Shown one piece after another: positions 54,370 through 64,000 of a DNA stretch of 64,000 nucleotides. A program made the position numbers and the translations under genes. Source of the DNA: Gammaproteobacteria bacterium. GTDB taxonomy: Bacteria; Pseudomonadota; Gammaproteobacteria; JAUZRS01. The DNA lies in the NCBI GenBank assembly GCA_030949385.1, contig JAUZSP010000003.1, positions 310,001 to 374,000 on the forward strand, read 5' to 3'. The stretch's first letter is position 1. Each line of letters begins with the position of its first letter. The notes under the pieces were generated by a model that did not search any database, had not been told where the DNA came from, and saw only the letters and a program-made list of their open reading frames with translations.

Positions 54370-55161
54370 TTAGCGGAATTTCCAACGCAGGTGCAGTTGG
54401 CCGTTGCCCTCACTGGCTGAGAAATGCAGTTGAACGGTGTCGGAGTCCTGTTGCCCCAACAGAAAATCGTTCAAGGTTGCGCTGACAAAATGCCCCAACG
54501 CCATCCCCGCCAGCACATCGGAGGGGTAATGCTTCTGCCCCTCCACACGCGCCCACGCCACCCCGCCAGCCAAAGCCCAATTGAGGTCGCTTATCGTTTG
54601 GCGCTGCTTGGGGTTTAACGCGAAGGCCGCGAGATTGGCATTGGCCAAGGTGGCGTAACTGGCTGCGGTGGTGGCGTGGCCGGAGGGGTAACTGCGCTTG
54701 TCGCTGTCGTCGGGGCGGCGGCGCTGAAACAGATCTTTGAGATGTTCGCTGCTGCTGCCCGCCAGGCCACCGGCCAGCAACTGGGCGCTGATGCCTCGGC
54801 TTTTATTGGCTAACCACTGTGACGGGGTGTTGCCGCTGGGGGTGAGCAGCGCGGTGGCGATGGTTTCGGCCAGCAAAACAGAGCGCAGGTCGTCACTGTA
54901 ACGACGCGCGTTGCTCTGCGAGCCAAAAATCGGATTCTGGCGGCTGGCCCAATCGGAGGTCTGCTGATCTAAATCGGATAAGTTAAAGACCAAGCTGCCC
55001 AGAGCAGGCAGCCACGTTTGCGTTTGATGCAGGCTTTTGTTGGCTGAATGCAGCAGCCGTTGTGGGCTGAGGTTGTGGTAGGCGTTGCTGCCCCAGTGGG
55101 TTTGTTGGCTGGCACAACCGCTGAGTGCGAGCAACAAAAGCAGGCTAAAAAAGGCATTCAT
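54370..55161 (-). CDS. PAP2-family phosphatase lipoprotein
   Basis: 263-residue predicted lipoprotein (LLLLALSGC lipobox) with a PAP2/vanadium-haloperoxidase-type acid phosphatase domain. The three catalytic motifs are visible: KDLFQRRRPDD (KxxxxxxRP), YPSGHATTAA (PSGH), and ARVEGQKHYPSDVLAG (Rx5HxxxD). The signal suggests an envelope location, so it may act on lipid phosphates or periplasmic phosphoesters. It is divergent from mnmG with about 58 bp between starts. Confidence 0.9.
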   Translation of the reverse strand: MNAFFSLLLLLALSGCASQQTHWGSNAYHNLSPQRLLHSANKSLHQTQTWLPALGSLVFNLSDLDQQTSDWASRQNPIFGSQSNARRYSDDLRSVLLAETIATALLTPSGNTPSQWLANKSRGISAQLLAGGLAGSSSEHLKDLFQRRRPDDSDKRSYPSGHATTAASYATLANANLAAFALNPKQRQTISDLNWALAGGVAWARVEGQKHYPSDVLAGMALGHFVSATLNDFLLGQQDSDTVQLHFSASEGNGQLHLRWKFR

Positions 55162-55219
55162 GGGGGCTTCCTAAGGGTTGCTCTGCGTTAGGGGCGCATT
55201 TTACGCTACAATCCCCGCC

Positions 55220-57106
55220 ATGGACTATCCTCACAAATTTGATGTCATTATTATTGGCGGCGGTCACGCCGGAACCGAAGCGGCTTTGGCGGCGGCGCGC
55301 AGCGGTGCGAAAACCCTCCTTTTGAGTCACAACATCGAAACCCTCGGCCAGATGAGCTGCAATCCCGCCATCGGCGGCATTGGCAAAGGTCACTTGGTTA
55401 AAGAGATCGACGCACTCGGTGGCTTGATGGCGCACGCCGCCGATGCAGCGGGGATTCATTTTCGTATCCTGAACCGCAGCAAGGGGCCGGCGGTGCGAGC
55501 CACGCGGGTGCAGGCGGATCGGCAACTGTACCGTGCGGCGGTGCGCGATGCCTTGGAGCATCAGCCCAACCTCTGGCTGTTTCAGCAGGCGGCAGAAGAT
55601 CTGATCGTCGAAGGTGAGCGAGTGAGTGGCGTGGTGACGCAGATGGGGCTGCGCTTTTTAGCGCCCACGGTGGTGCTGACCGTCGGTACCTTTTTGGGCG
55701 GAAAAATTCACATCGGCCTGCAAAATCATCGCGGTGGACGTGCCGGTGATCCGCCTTCGATTGCCTTGGCGGATCGTCTGCGCGAGCTGCCGTTGCGAGT
55801 GGCACGGCTTAAAACCGGTACTCCCCCGCGCATTGATGCGCGCAGCATCGACTTTTCTGAGTTGGAAGTGCAGCCAGGAGACGATCCTCGGCCCGTGTTT
55901 TCTTTTATGGGCAGCTTGAGTGATCACCCTGCACAGCGTCATTGTCACATCACCCACACCAATCAACGTACCCATGACATTATCGCGCAGGGGCTGGATC
56001 GTTCGCCCATGTTCAGCGGTGAGATCGAGGGCATCGGGCCGCGTTATTGCCCTTCCATTGAGGATAAAATCACTCGTTTCGCGGGCAAAAATTCGCATCA
56101 AATTTTTATTGAGCCGGAAGGCCTAAAGAGCAACGAGGTCTACCCCAACGGCATTTCCACCAGTTTGCCCTTTGATGTGCAGTTGGCCTTGGTGCATTCG
56201 ATCAAAGGCTTTGAACAGGCGCACATCACTCGTCCAGGTTACGCCATCGAGTACGACTATTTTGATCCACGAGATCTGAAACCGACCTTGGAAACCAAGG
56301 TGATCGGTGGGCTGTTTTTTGCCGGTCAGATCAACGGCACCACCGGTTACGAAGAGGCGGCAGCGCAAGGTCTGTTGGCGGGCTTGAACGCCGCTCGGCA
56401 GGTGCAGGGCAAAGAGATCTGGTATCCGCGCCGCGATCAAGCCTATTTGGGGGTGTTGGTGGACGACCTGATCACCCGTGGCACCAAAGAGCCGTACCGC
56501 ATGTTCACCAGTCGGGCGGAATATCGCCTGCTGCTGCGCGAAGACAACGCCGATGCGCGTTTGACCGAGATGGGGCATCAATTGGGCTTGGTGGATGAAG
56601 CGCGCTGGCGGGCGTTTTGTGAAAAACGCACCGCAGTAGAGCAAGAGCAGCAGCGTCTGAAAACGCTGCTGGTGCGGGTCAATTCACCGCAAGCGGTGCA
56701 GGTGCAGGAGAAGTTTGCTACCCCGTTGAAAAAAGAGCAGCGGGTTTTGGAGCTGTTGCGCCGCCCCGAGGTGACGTATCACGGTTTGATGCAGATCGAG
56801 GGTTTGGGGCCGGCGTTGGCGCATCAGCAAGCGGCTGAGCAGGTGGAAATTCAGGTTAAATACGCCGGTTATTTAGCCCGTCAGCAGGATGAGATCGAGC
56901 GGCAGAAACGCCATGAAGAGAGCCGCTTGCCTGATGATTTGGATTACGCACAGGTGCGAGGGTTGTCGTCTGAGGCGTTGCAAAAACTGAGCGATCAGCG
57001 TCCGACCACGGTGGGTGAGGCTGGGCGCATTCCAGGGGTGACTCCGGCGACCATTTCGTTGTTATTGGTGCATTTGAAAAAACGCAGTTTGCAAAAACAT
57101 GTCTGA
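55220..57106 (+). CDS. mnmG: tRNA 5-carboxymethylaminomethyl uridine-34 synthesis enzyme MnmG
   Basis: FAD protein that with MnmE modifies U34 of several tRNAs. FAD motif [44 protein letters not shown], and [16 protein letters not shown], with the C-terminal helical MnmE-binding domain ([15 protein letters not shown]). 628 residues from the ATG at 55220, the normal size; an earlier start at 55178 adds an unconserved leader. mnmE is not next to it. Overlaps rsmG by 8 bases. Confidence 0.97.
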   Translation: MDYPHKFDVIIIGGGHAGTEAALAAARSGAKTLLLSHNIETLGQMSCNPAIGGIGKGHLVKEIDALGGLMAHAADAAGIHFRILNRSKGPAVRATRVQADRQLYRAAVRDALEHQPNLWLFQQAAEDLIVEGERVSGVVTQMGLRFLAPTVVLTVGTFLGGKIHIGLQNHRGGRAGDPPSIALADRLRELPLRVARLKTGTPPRIDARSIDFSELEVQPGDDPRPVFSFMGSLSDHPAQRHCHITHTNQRTHDIIAQGLDRSPMFSGEIEGIGPRYCPSIEDKITRFAGKNSHQIFIEPEGLKSNEVYPNGISTSLPFDVQLALVHSIKGFEQAHITRPGYAIEYDYFDPRDLKPTLETKVIGGLFFAGQINGTTGYEEAAAQGLLAGLNAARQVQGKEIWYPRRDQAYLGVLVDDLITRGTKEPYRMFTSRAEYRLLLREDNADARLTEMGHQLGLVDEARWRAFCEKRTAVEQEQQRLKTLLVRVNSPQAVQVQEKFATPLKKEQRVLELLRRPEVTYHGLMQIEGLGPALAHQQAAEQVEIQVKYAGYLARQQDEIERQKRHEESRLPDDLDYAQVRGLSSEALQKLSDQRPTTVGEAGRIPGVTPATISLLLVHLKKRSLQKHV

Positions 57107-57752
57107 GTTACAGACATTATTGGCCAAAGGGCTGGATGAGTTGGGTTTGTCGTTGAGTGAAGATCAGCAGCGAAATTTACTGGTCTACCGTGATCTGTTG
57201 GCGCGCTGGAACAAAACCTATAATCTGACTGCGATTCGAGACCCGAAAGAGCAGGTGGTGTTGCATCTGCTGGACAGTTTGGCGGTCTCGCCGCTGATTC
57301 CTGCGGGAACAACGTTGATTCTGGATGTGGGCAGCGGGGGTGGTTTGCCGGGAATTCCCTTGGCGCTAACGAACCCTGATATTTATTTTACCTTGCTGGA
57401 CAGTAACGGTAAAAAGAGCCGTTTTTTGACCCATTTGTTGACCCAATTACCCCTTGCTAATGTCTCGGTGGTGCATTCGAGGGTGGAACAGTTTCAGCCT
57501 GGCGGGCTGTTTGATGTGGTGATTTCACGCGCCTTTTCTTCCTTGTCGCTGTTTTGGGAGTTGACTTCGCCACTGTGTAAAACAGAGGGCAAACTGTTGG
57601 CGATGAAGGGCAAATTATCACAGCAAGAGCTGGATTTACTGGATGATGGTTTGCTGATCTCCAATCAAGCACTTTGCATTCATGGGGTTGATGCCGAGCG
57701 TCATCTGGTTGTGATGAAACCCCACCTGAAAACAGACGAGCAGCGGTTATGA
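57099..57752 (+). CDS. rsmG: 16S rRNA m7G527 methyltransferase
   Basis: SAM-dependent methyltransferase acting on G527 of 16S rRNA (streptomycin-resistance locus). [26 protein letters not shown] and [15 protein letters not shown] (SAM motif) are clear, followed by VISRAFSSL. 217 residues, normal. Overlaps mnmG upstream and parA downstream (ATGA). Confidence 0.97.
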   Translation: MSELQTLLAKGLDELGLSLSEDQQRNLLVYRDLLARWNKTYNLTAIRDPKEQVVLHLLDSLAVSPLIPAGTTLILDVGSGGGLPGIPLALTNPDIYFTLLDSNGKKSRFLTHLLTQLPLANVSVVHSRVEQFQPGGLFDVVISRAFSSLSLFWELTSPLCKTEGKLLAMKGKLSQQELDLLDDGLLISNQALCIHGVDAERHLVVMKPHLKTDEQRL

Positions 57753-58531
57753 AACGAATTATTGCGATTGCCAATCAAAAAGGCGGCGTGGGTAAAACCA
57801 CCACCTGTGTGAATTTGGCCGCAGCCTTGGCAATGTCTCATAAACGAGTGTTGGTGATTGATCTTGACCCACAGGGCAATGCCACAATGGGCTGTGGGGT
57901 GGATAAGTACAGTTTGCAGCGTTCGGCTTATGAGTTGTTGGTGGGCAAAGCCTGCGCGACAGACGCAATTGTGAGCACAGAGTTTGGCTTTGATTTGATT
58001 CCCAGTAACGCGGATTTAACGGCGGCTGAAGTGGAATTGATGAGCAAGTTGGCGCGTGAACGCTGTCTGTTAAAAGCGTTGCAGTCGGTACAGGATAATT
58101 ACGATTACATCTTAATTGACTGCCCACCGTCGCTGAACTTATTGACCTTGAATGCCTTTGTGGCGGCTGATGGGGTCATTATCCCTATGCAGTGTGAATA
58201 TTACGCTTTGGAAGGTTTGTCGGCGTTGGTTGAGACGATCAATGACGTGCGCAGCAGCGTTAATCCTTCACTGAAAATTGAGGGTCTGTTGCGCACCATG
58301 TTTGACAGCCGTAATAATTTGGGCAATGACGTTTCGGATCAGCTGTTAAAACATTTTGGTGATCAGGTTTATCGCACTGTGATTCCGCGTAACGTGCGTT
58401 TGGCGGAAGCACCGAGTCACGGTAGGCCGGTGATTCATTACGATAAAACCTCCCGTGGAGCTTTGGCTTATTTGGCTCTGGCGGGTGAGATGGTGCGTAA
58501 AGAGGTTTGTGTTTCTGGTGTGATGGGTTAG
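57749..58531 (+). CDS. parA: Chromosome partitioning ATPase ParA (Soj)
   Basis: Deviant Walker-A ATPase for origin segregation. Walker A KGGVGKTTTCVNLAAALA, DLDPQGNATMGCG, DCPPSLNLLTLNA and the final PRNVRLAEAPSHGRPVIHYD. 260 residues, normal. It sits in the standard rsmG-parA-parB order near the replication origin. Confidence 0.97.
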   Translation: MKRIIAIANQKGGVGKTTTCVNLAAALAMSHKRVLVIDLDPQGNATMGCGVDKYSLQRSAYELLVGKACATDAIVSTEFGFDLIPSNADLTAAEVELMSKLARERCLLKALQSVQDNYDYILIDCPPSLNLLTLNAFVAADGVIIPMQCEYYALEGLSALVETINDVRSSVNPSLKIEGLLRTMFDSRNNLGNDVSDQLLKHFGDQVYRTVIPRNVRLAEAPSHGRPVIHYDKTSRGALAYLALAGEMVRKEVCVSGVMG

Positions 58532-58566
58532 GTGTCGAAACTTTTTTATTTATGTCGGAAAATGTG

Positions 58567-59439
58567 ATGGCAAAAAAACGCGGTTTAGGTCGAGGTCTTG
58601 ATGCTCTGTTGGGCAGTCGTGAGCAGATTGTGAACGTCAGTGCAGAAGATCGTGCTCAGCATTTGAGTATGGTGCCGGTGGATCAGATTCAGCGGGGTGC
58701 GTATCAGCCACGAATTCATTTTGATTCAGAGGCATTGCAAGAGTTGGCAGATTCGATCTCTGCACAGGGGGTGGTGCAGCCGGTGGTGTTGCGTCAGGTG
58801 GCGCAGGGCTATGAATTAATCGCCGGTGAACGTCGTTGGCGAGCTGCGCAGTTGGCGGGTTTGCATGAGATCCCTGCGGTGATTCGAGATCTGGATGATC
58901 GGTCAGCGGCAGCGGTGGCCTTGATCGAAAACATTCAGCGCGAAGATCTAAATGCCTTGGAAGAGGCGCGTGCCTTTCAGCGTCTGATTGATGATTTTGC
59001 CTTGACTCATCAACAGGTGGCCGATGCGGTGGGGCGTTCACGGGCGGCGGTGAGTAATTTCTTGCGTCTGTTGGATCTCGGTGACGAGGTACAACATTAT
59101 CTGGCCGCCGGTGAGCTGGAGATGGGTCATGCCCGTGCTTTGTTGGCTTTGAGTGGTGTCATTCAGGTCGCGGCAGCGCGCACGGTGATCAATAAAAATT
59201 TGACCGTGCGTGCTACGGAAGCGTTGGTAAAACAAAAATTGGAAGGTGCTGCTGAGGCAAAGCCGATTGCTGAGGACGAGTCGGCTGGCGATCCGAACAT
59301 TCGCTCGCTTGAGCAGAGTTTGGGTGAGCGTATTGGGGTGCCAGTCAGGATCAAACATGGTCAAAATGGTAAGGGTAAGTTGTTGATTAGCTACAACAGC
59401 TTGGATGAGCTGGACGGCATTCTGGAACACATTCAATAA
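58567..59439 (+). CDS. parB: Chromosome partitioning protein ParB (Spo0J)
   Basis: CTP-dependent DNA clamp that loads at parS. Starts KKRGLGRGLDALLG, has QPRIHFDSEALQELADSI, the CTP-binding GERRWRAAQLAG, ENIQREDLNALEEARA, HTH LTHQQVADAVGRSRAAVSNFLRLL, and a C-terminal dimer domain. About 290 residues from the ATG at 58567; an in-frame ATG at 58552 is possible. I did not see a TGTTTCACGTGAAACA-type parS in the window. Confidence 0.97.
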   Translation: MAKKRGLGRGLDALLGSREQIVNVSAEDRAQHLSMVPVDQIQRGAYQPRIHFDSEALQELADSISAQGVVQPVVLRQVAQGYELIAGERRWRAAQLAGLHEIPAVIRDLDDRSAAAVALIENIQREDLNALEEARAFQRLIDDFALTHQQVADAVGRSRAAVSNFLRLLDLGDEVQHYLAAGELEMGHARALLALSGVIQVAAARTVINKNLTVRATEALVKQKLEGAAEAKPIAEDESAGDPNIRSLEQSLGERIGVPVRIKHGQNGKGKLLISYNSLDELDGILEHIQ

Positions 59440-59532
59440 CGGTTCGTGGCGTTTGTTGGGCGAGGGGTGGAAATTTTTCTGATTTGCTCTGTTTGCTTGA
59501 ACAGGGGTAAGCAAAACCTATCTCAATATAGA

Positions 59533-59561
59533 TTGACCCTATATACGAAAGCACTTATACT
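59533..59561 (+). promoter_or_regulatory. Sigma-70 promoter of the atp operon
   Basis: TTGACC (59533-59538) and TATACT (59556-59561) with the ideal 17-base spacer, 35 bases before the atpI start and in the parB-atpI gap. Confidence 0.75.
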
Positions 59562-59595
59562 CTGCTCGCTCCTCAACTTCGTCTGTGTCAGAACT

Positions 59596-59964
59596 GTGAA
59601 AAAACCGGCAACAAAAATTGATTCTGACCAAGCGAAGCGAATTTTATTAGTTCAAGCCATTATGACGTTGGGCGTTGCTATCCTGTTGTTAGGATTAGGA
59701 TTAAGCCCTGCATACTCAGCGCTAATTGGAGGAGCGACAGCAACGCTGGCAAACATGCTGTTTGCATGGTTGCTCTTTGCTCGTTATCATGCGCGTCAGC
59801 CGGGGAATTTGGTTGCTCGCTTTTATCTAGCAGAAGCAGTGAAATTACTTTTTATTGGGTTGTGTTTTGGTAGTGCCGTCGTTTGGGTCGAACCTCTCGA
59901 TATGTTTGTGCTGCTGATTACATTTTTCATTATTCAAATTTTGCCTGTGATCTTTACTCGGTAG
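59596..59964 (+). CDS. atpI: ATP synthase protein I
   Basis: Small polytopic membrane protein that helps assemble the c-ring, first gene of the atp operon. 122 residues from GTG at 59596 (KKPATKIDSDQAKRILL); four TM segments follow. Sequence before it reads as promoter, so the longer upstream frame from 59446 is not the protein. No clear ribosome site is seen at 59596, so the exact start is uncertain. Confidence 0.88.
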   Translation: MKKPATKIDSDQAKRILLVQAIMTLGVAILLLGLGLSPAYSALIGGATATLANMLFAWLLFARYHARQPGNLVARFYLAEAVKLLFIGLCFGSAVVWVEPLDMFVLLITFFIIQILPVIFTR

Positions 59965-59973
59965 TTGAGTTGA

Positions 59974-61128
<1,155 letters not shown>

Positions 61129-61135
61129 CGGAGAC

Positions 61136-61157
61136 TGACAGCCCCTTTGGGCTGTCA
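61136..61157 (+). promoter_or_regulatory. Stem-loop between atpE and atpF
   Basis: TGACAGCCC and GGGCTGTCA form a 9-bp stem with a 4-base loop; no T-tract follows. It is placed to act on mRNA processing or stability so that subunit c is made in larger amounts, as is known for atpE in other bacteria; here inferred. Confidence 0.55.
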
Positions 61158-61189
61158 TCTCGTATTAACGACGACTACGAGGAGACAGG

Positions 61190-61660
61190 ATGAATATCAA
61201 CTTAACACTTATCGGTCAGGCCATATCGTTCGCTCTGTTCGTATGGTTCTGCATGCAGTACGTTTGGCCTCCTTTAATGGAAGCGCTGGAAGCACGTACC
61301 AAAACCATCGCCGATGGTTTGGCAGCGGCGGAACGTGGTCTGCATGAAAAAGAGTTGGCGCAGAAAAAAGCGACCGAAACTTTGAAAGAAGCCAAAGAGC
61401 AAGCAGCGGGTATTCTTGCTCAGGCTCAGAAGCAGGCTAGCGAGATTGTCGAAGCATCAAAAAGCGATGCCCGTACTGAAGGTGAACGCCTGATTACGGC
61501 TGCACAATCTGAAATTGAACAAGAGCTGTCGCGTGCTAAAGAGCACCTTCGTCAACAGGTTGCTGGTATCGCCATTGCTGGCGCTGAGAAAATCCTCAAG
61601 AAGGAGATCAAAGCGGTGGATCATGGCAAGGTGCTGGATGACTTGATAGCACAAATCTGA
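61190..61660 (+). CDS. atpF: ATP synthase F0 subunit b
   Basis: Peripheral stalk subunit. One N-terminal TM ([24 protein letters not shown]) followed by a long charged coiled coil ([22 protein letters not shown]). 156 residues, normal. CGAGGAGACAGG before the ATG. Confidence 0.97.
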   Translation: MNINLTLIGQAISFALFVWFCMQYVWPPLMEALEARTKTIADGLAAAERGLHEKELAQKKATETLKEAKEQAAGILAQAQKQASEIVEASKSDARTEGERLITAAQSEIEQELSRAKEHLRQQVAGIAIAGAEKILKKEIKAVDHGKVLDDLIAQI

Positions 61661-61671
61661 GTAGGTGAGCC

Positions 61672-62211
61672 ATGTCTGATATGACAACAGGGGCAAGACC
61701 CTACGCAAAAGCGGTATTTGAACTGACCAGTGATGAAAGTACGCGTGCGCTTTGGTCTGACGCATTGCAACTGCTGACGATGATCGTCAGTGACGATGCG
61801 ATGAAAGTGGTGCTTGATGCACCGCATTACACCAAAGAGCAACGTGCTGAATTAGTTTTGAGTGTTGCAGAAGGCAAGTTAGAGGTTCAGGCACAAAGTC
61901 TGATTCGTCTGTTGGCCGAGAATGATCGGTTACAGCTGCTGCCAACCATCGCTCAACTGTTCGAAACCTATTGTGCTGAAGCGGACGGTGCGCAAGACGT
62001 TAGGGTTGTATCGGCGCGTAAATTGACCAAAAAGCAGGAGGTCGCCTTGGTTGCGTCTCTGGAAGGTCGCTTTGGCAACAAAGTCACCACGGTCTACGAA
62101 GTCGATGCGGCGCTATTGGGCGGCGCAGTAATTTATGCGGGAGATTTGGTTATTGATGGCTCGGTGAAAGGCAAAATGAGTAAGCTTGCCCGCACCGTGT
62201 TGCGCAAATAA
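61672..62211 (+). CDS. atpH: ATP synthase F1 subunit delta
   Basis: Links F1 to the b stalk. Starts with TGARPYAKAVFEL and ends VIYAGDLVIDGSVKGKMSKLARTV, the family pattern. 179 residues, normal. Confidence 0.97.
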   Translation: MSDMTTGARPYAKAVFELTSDESTRALWSDALQLLTMIVSDDAMKVVLDAPHYTKEQRAELVLSVAEGKLEVQAQSLIRLLAENDRLQLLPTIAQLFETYCAEADGAQDVRVVSARKLTKKQEVALVASLEGRFGNKVTTVYEVDAALLGGAVIYAGDLVIDGSVKGKMSKLARTVLRK

Positions 62212-62236
62212 TTAAATCTAACAAGGGGAATGACGA

Positions 62237-63778
62237 ATGCAACTCAACCCAGCTGAAATCAGTGAACTGATTAAGCAGCGTATTGAAAATTTTGATACGG
62301 TGGCTGAAGCTCGTACCGAAGGTACGATTGTCAGCTTGAACGACGGTATTGTGCGAGTTCATGGTCTTGCGGATGTCATGCAAGGCGAGATGATTGAATT
62401 TCCAGGTGACACCTACGGTCTGGCGCTCAACTTGGAGCGTGACTCCGTTGGTGCGGTGATCTTGGGCTCTTATACTCATCTGGCAGAAGGCGACATCGCA
62501 CGGTGTACCGGTAAAATTTTGGAAGTGCCTGTTGGCGATGCGATGCTGGGTCGAGTGGTTAACGCTCTGGGTCAGCCCATCGACGGCAAAGGTGCTATTG
62601 AAGGCACGGAAATGTCACCGGTTGAAAAGGTGGCTCCTGGTGTCATCGAGCGTCAATCTGTTTCACAACCGCTGCAAACCGGTGTGAAGGCGATTGATGC
62701 CATGGTGCCTGTCGGTCGTGGTCAACGTGAGTTGATCATCGGTGATCGCCAGACCGGTAAAACGGCGGTGGCCATTGACGCCATCATCAACCAAAAAGGC
62801 AAAGGCATTAAGTGTGTCTACGTCGCGGTTGGTCAGAAGCAGTCTTCCATTGCTAACGTTGTGCGTAAGTTGGAAGAGCACGATGCGATGGCTCACACCA
62901 TCGTTGTGGCGGCAGGTGCCTCTGAATCCGCAGCGATGCAGTTCATTGCTCCTTACGCAGGTTGTGCGATGGGTGAATACTTTCGTGATAAGGGCGAAGA
63001 CGGTTTGATCGTGTATGACGATTTGACCAAACAAGCGTGGGCTTACCGTCAGGTTTCCCTGCTGTTGCGTCGTCCTCCTGGTCGTGAAGCGTATCCTGGT
63101 GATGTCTTCTATTTGCACTCCCGTTTGCTGGAACGTGCAGCACGAGTCAACGAAGCCTTTGTTGAAAAAGCCACGGGCGGTAAAGTGAAAGGCAAAACCG
63201 GTTCTTTGACCGCCTTGCCGATCATTGAAACCCAAGGCGGTGACGTTTCCGCGTTCGTACCCACCAATGTGATCTCCATCACCGATGGGCAGATCTTTTT
63301 GGAATCGGATCTGTTCAACGCCGGTATTCGTCCTGCAATTAATGCCGGTCTCTCTGTCTCCCGAGTGGGTGGTGCAGCGCAGACCAAGATCATTAAGAAG
63401 CTCGGTGGTGGTACTCGTTTGGCGCTGGCGCAATACCGCGAATTGGCGGCCTTTGCTCAGTTTGCCTCAGATCTTGATGAGCTGACCCGTAAACAGTTGG
63501 AACGCGGTAAACGTGTTACCGAACTGATGAAACAAAATCAATACTCACCATTGTCGGTGGCCGAGATGGCGATGTCGCTGTTTGCAGCCAACGAAGGTTA
63601 CCTTGATGACGTTGATGCAACCAAAATCGTTGCTTTTGAAGCGGCGATGTTGGCTCACGCTAACTCCAATCATGCGGAGTTGATGGCGAGCATTAACGAA
63701 AAGGGTGATTTCAACAAAGAGATCGAAGCCGGAATGCGTAAAGCGCTGGATGATTTCAAAGCCAACGGTGTTTGGTAG
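62237..63778 (+). CDS. atpA: ATP synthase F1 subunit alpha
   Basis: Nucleotide-binding regulatory subunit of F1. P-loop [61 protein letters not shown] and [12 protein letters not shown]. 513 residues, normal. AAGGGG lies before the ATG. Confidence 0.98.
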   Translation: MQLNPAEISELIKQRIENFDTVAEARTEGTIVSLNDGIVRVHGLADVMQGEMIEFPGDTYGLALNLERDSVGAVILGSYTHLAEGDIARCTGKILEVPVGDAMLGRVVNALGQPIDGKGAIEGTEMSPVEKVAPGVIERQSVSQPLQTGVKAIDAMVPVGRGQRELIIGDRQTGKTAVAIDAIINQKGKGIKCVYVAVGQKQSSIANVVRKLEEHDAMAHTIVVAAGASESAAMQFIAPYAGCAMGEYFRDKGEDGLIVYDDLTKQAWAYRQVSLLLRRPPGREAYPGDVFYLHSRLLERAARVNEAFVEKATGGKVKGKTGSLTALPIIETQGGDVSAFVPTNVISITDGQIFLESDLFNAGIRPAINAGLSVSRVGGAAQTKIIKKLGGGTRLALAQYRELAAFAQFASDLDELTRKQLERGKRVTELMKQNQYSPLSVAEMAMSLFAANEGYLDDVDATKIVAFEAAMLAHANSNHAELMASINEKGDFNKEIEAGMRKALDDFKANGVW

Positions 63779-63790
63779 AGGGAGCGGATC

Positions 63791-64000
63791 ATGTCTGGCG
63801 CAAAAGAGATTCGCACTCAGATCAAGAGTATTCAAAACACTCAGAAGATCACTAAAGCCATGGAGATGGTGGCCGCGAGTAAGATGCGCAAAGCTCAGGA
63901 ACGGATGCGGGCTTCTCGTCCTTACGCAAGTAAAATGCGTGATGTGATTGGGCATTTGGCCAACTCTCACCCTGAGTATCGTCACCCTTATCTTTCCGAG
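63791..64000 (+). CDS. atpG: ATP synthase F1 subunit gamma, cut by window edge
   Basis: First 70 codons of the rotor shaft subunit, from the ATG at 63791 with GGGAGCG before it. It begins [22 protein letters not shown] and [13 protein letters not shown], the usual family start. The rest lies outside the window. Confidence 0.96.
   Translation, partial: MSGAKEIRTQIKSIQNTQKITKAMEMVAASKMRKAQERMRASRPYASKMRDVIGHLANSHPEYRHPYLSE

Noticed and set aside
59446-59595. Longer atpI starting at 59446
   Set aside because: This part holds a well-formed -35/-10 promoter and translates to unconserved sequence; AtpI has normal length from 59596.
57000-59600. parS site or replication origin near parAB
   Set aside because: No TGTTTCACGTGAAACA-type site or cluster of DnaA boxes was seen; gene order alone suggests the origin is close.

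Overview
The window is a contiguous piece of a gammaproteobacterial chromosome of medium GC. Gene content and order fit a free-living or symbiotic respiratory gammaproteobacterium: glyQ-glyS, gmhB-plsC, priA, ccoNOQP-ccoGHIS, lysM/dprA/topA/tsaC divergent from def-fmt-rsmB, ntrYX-trkAH, cydABX, and the origin-proximal block mnmG-rsmG-parAB-atpIBEFHAG. The exact genus cannot be fixed from the sequence alone. No tRNA, rRNA or CRISPR array was seen.

Layout. 1-3.2 kb is accessory: a hicAB toxin-antitoxin pair with a shifted hicA, a shifted yjbQ, and an AT-rich C5-cytosine methyltransferase tail-to-tail with a short EcoRII-N-like protein (probably the remains of a type II restriction-modification locus). 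3.3-10.3 kb is housekeeping (glycyl-tRNA synthetase, heptose phosphatase, acyltransferase, PriA). 10.5-13.9 kb holds a two-haem peroxidase-like cytochrome c paired with a cytochrome P450. 14-22.7 kb is a complete cbb3 oxidase locus with its assembly genes and a 36-residue membrane peptide. 22.8-27.4 kb is a three-gene cluster: periplasmic binding-like protein, outer-membrane barrel, membrane GGDEF/EAL protein. 27.4-47 kb is mainly housekeeping plus ntrYX and trkAH. 47-51.7 kb has an exported DUF4412-like protein, an FNR-type regulator, an exact FNR-type box, and cytochrome bd genes ending in cydX. 51.7-54.4 kb carries a metacaspase-FGE protein whose C-terminus looks like the variable region of a diversity-generating retroelement. 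54.4-64 kb runs from a PAP2 lipoprotein through mnmG/rsmG/parAB into the ATP synthase operon, cut at atpG.

How it fits together. Two high-affinity oxidases (cbb3 and bd), an FNR-type regulator with a matching box, NtrYX (a respiration/redox regulator in some relatives) and the ATP synthase make low-oxygen respiration the dominant theme.

A caution that affects reading: at least eight genes are broken or wrongly joined by small indels, most of them at homopolymer runs (hicA, yjbQ, the hypothetical before priA, the two-haem cytochrome, def/fmt, the SPOR protein twice, the DUF4412 gene, the metacaspase tail). Essential genes are affected (def-fmt), so base-level sequence error is the simplest explanation for most, although slippage or real decay cannot be excluded from one sequence.
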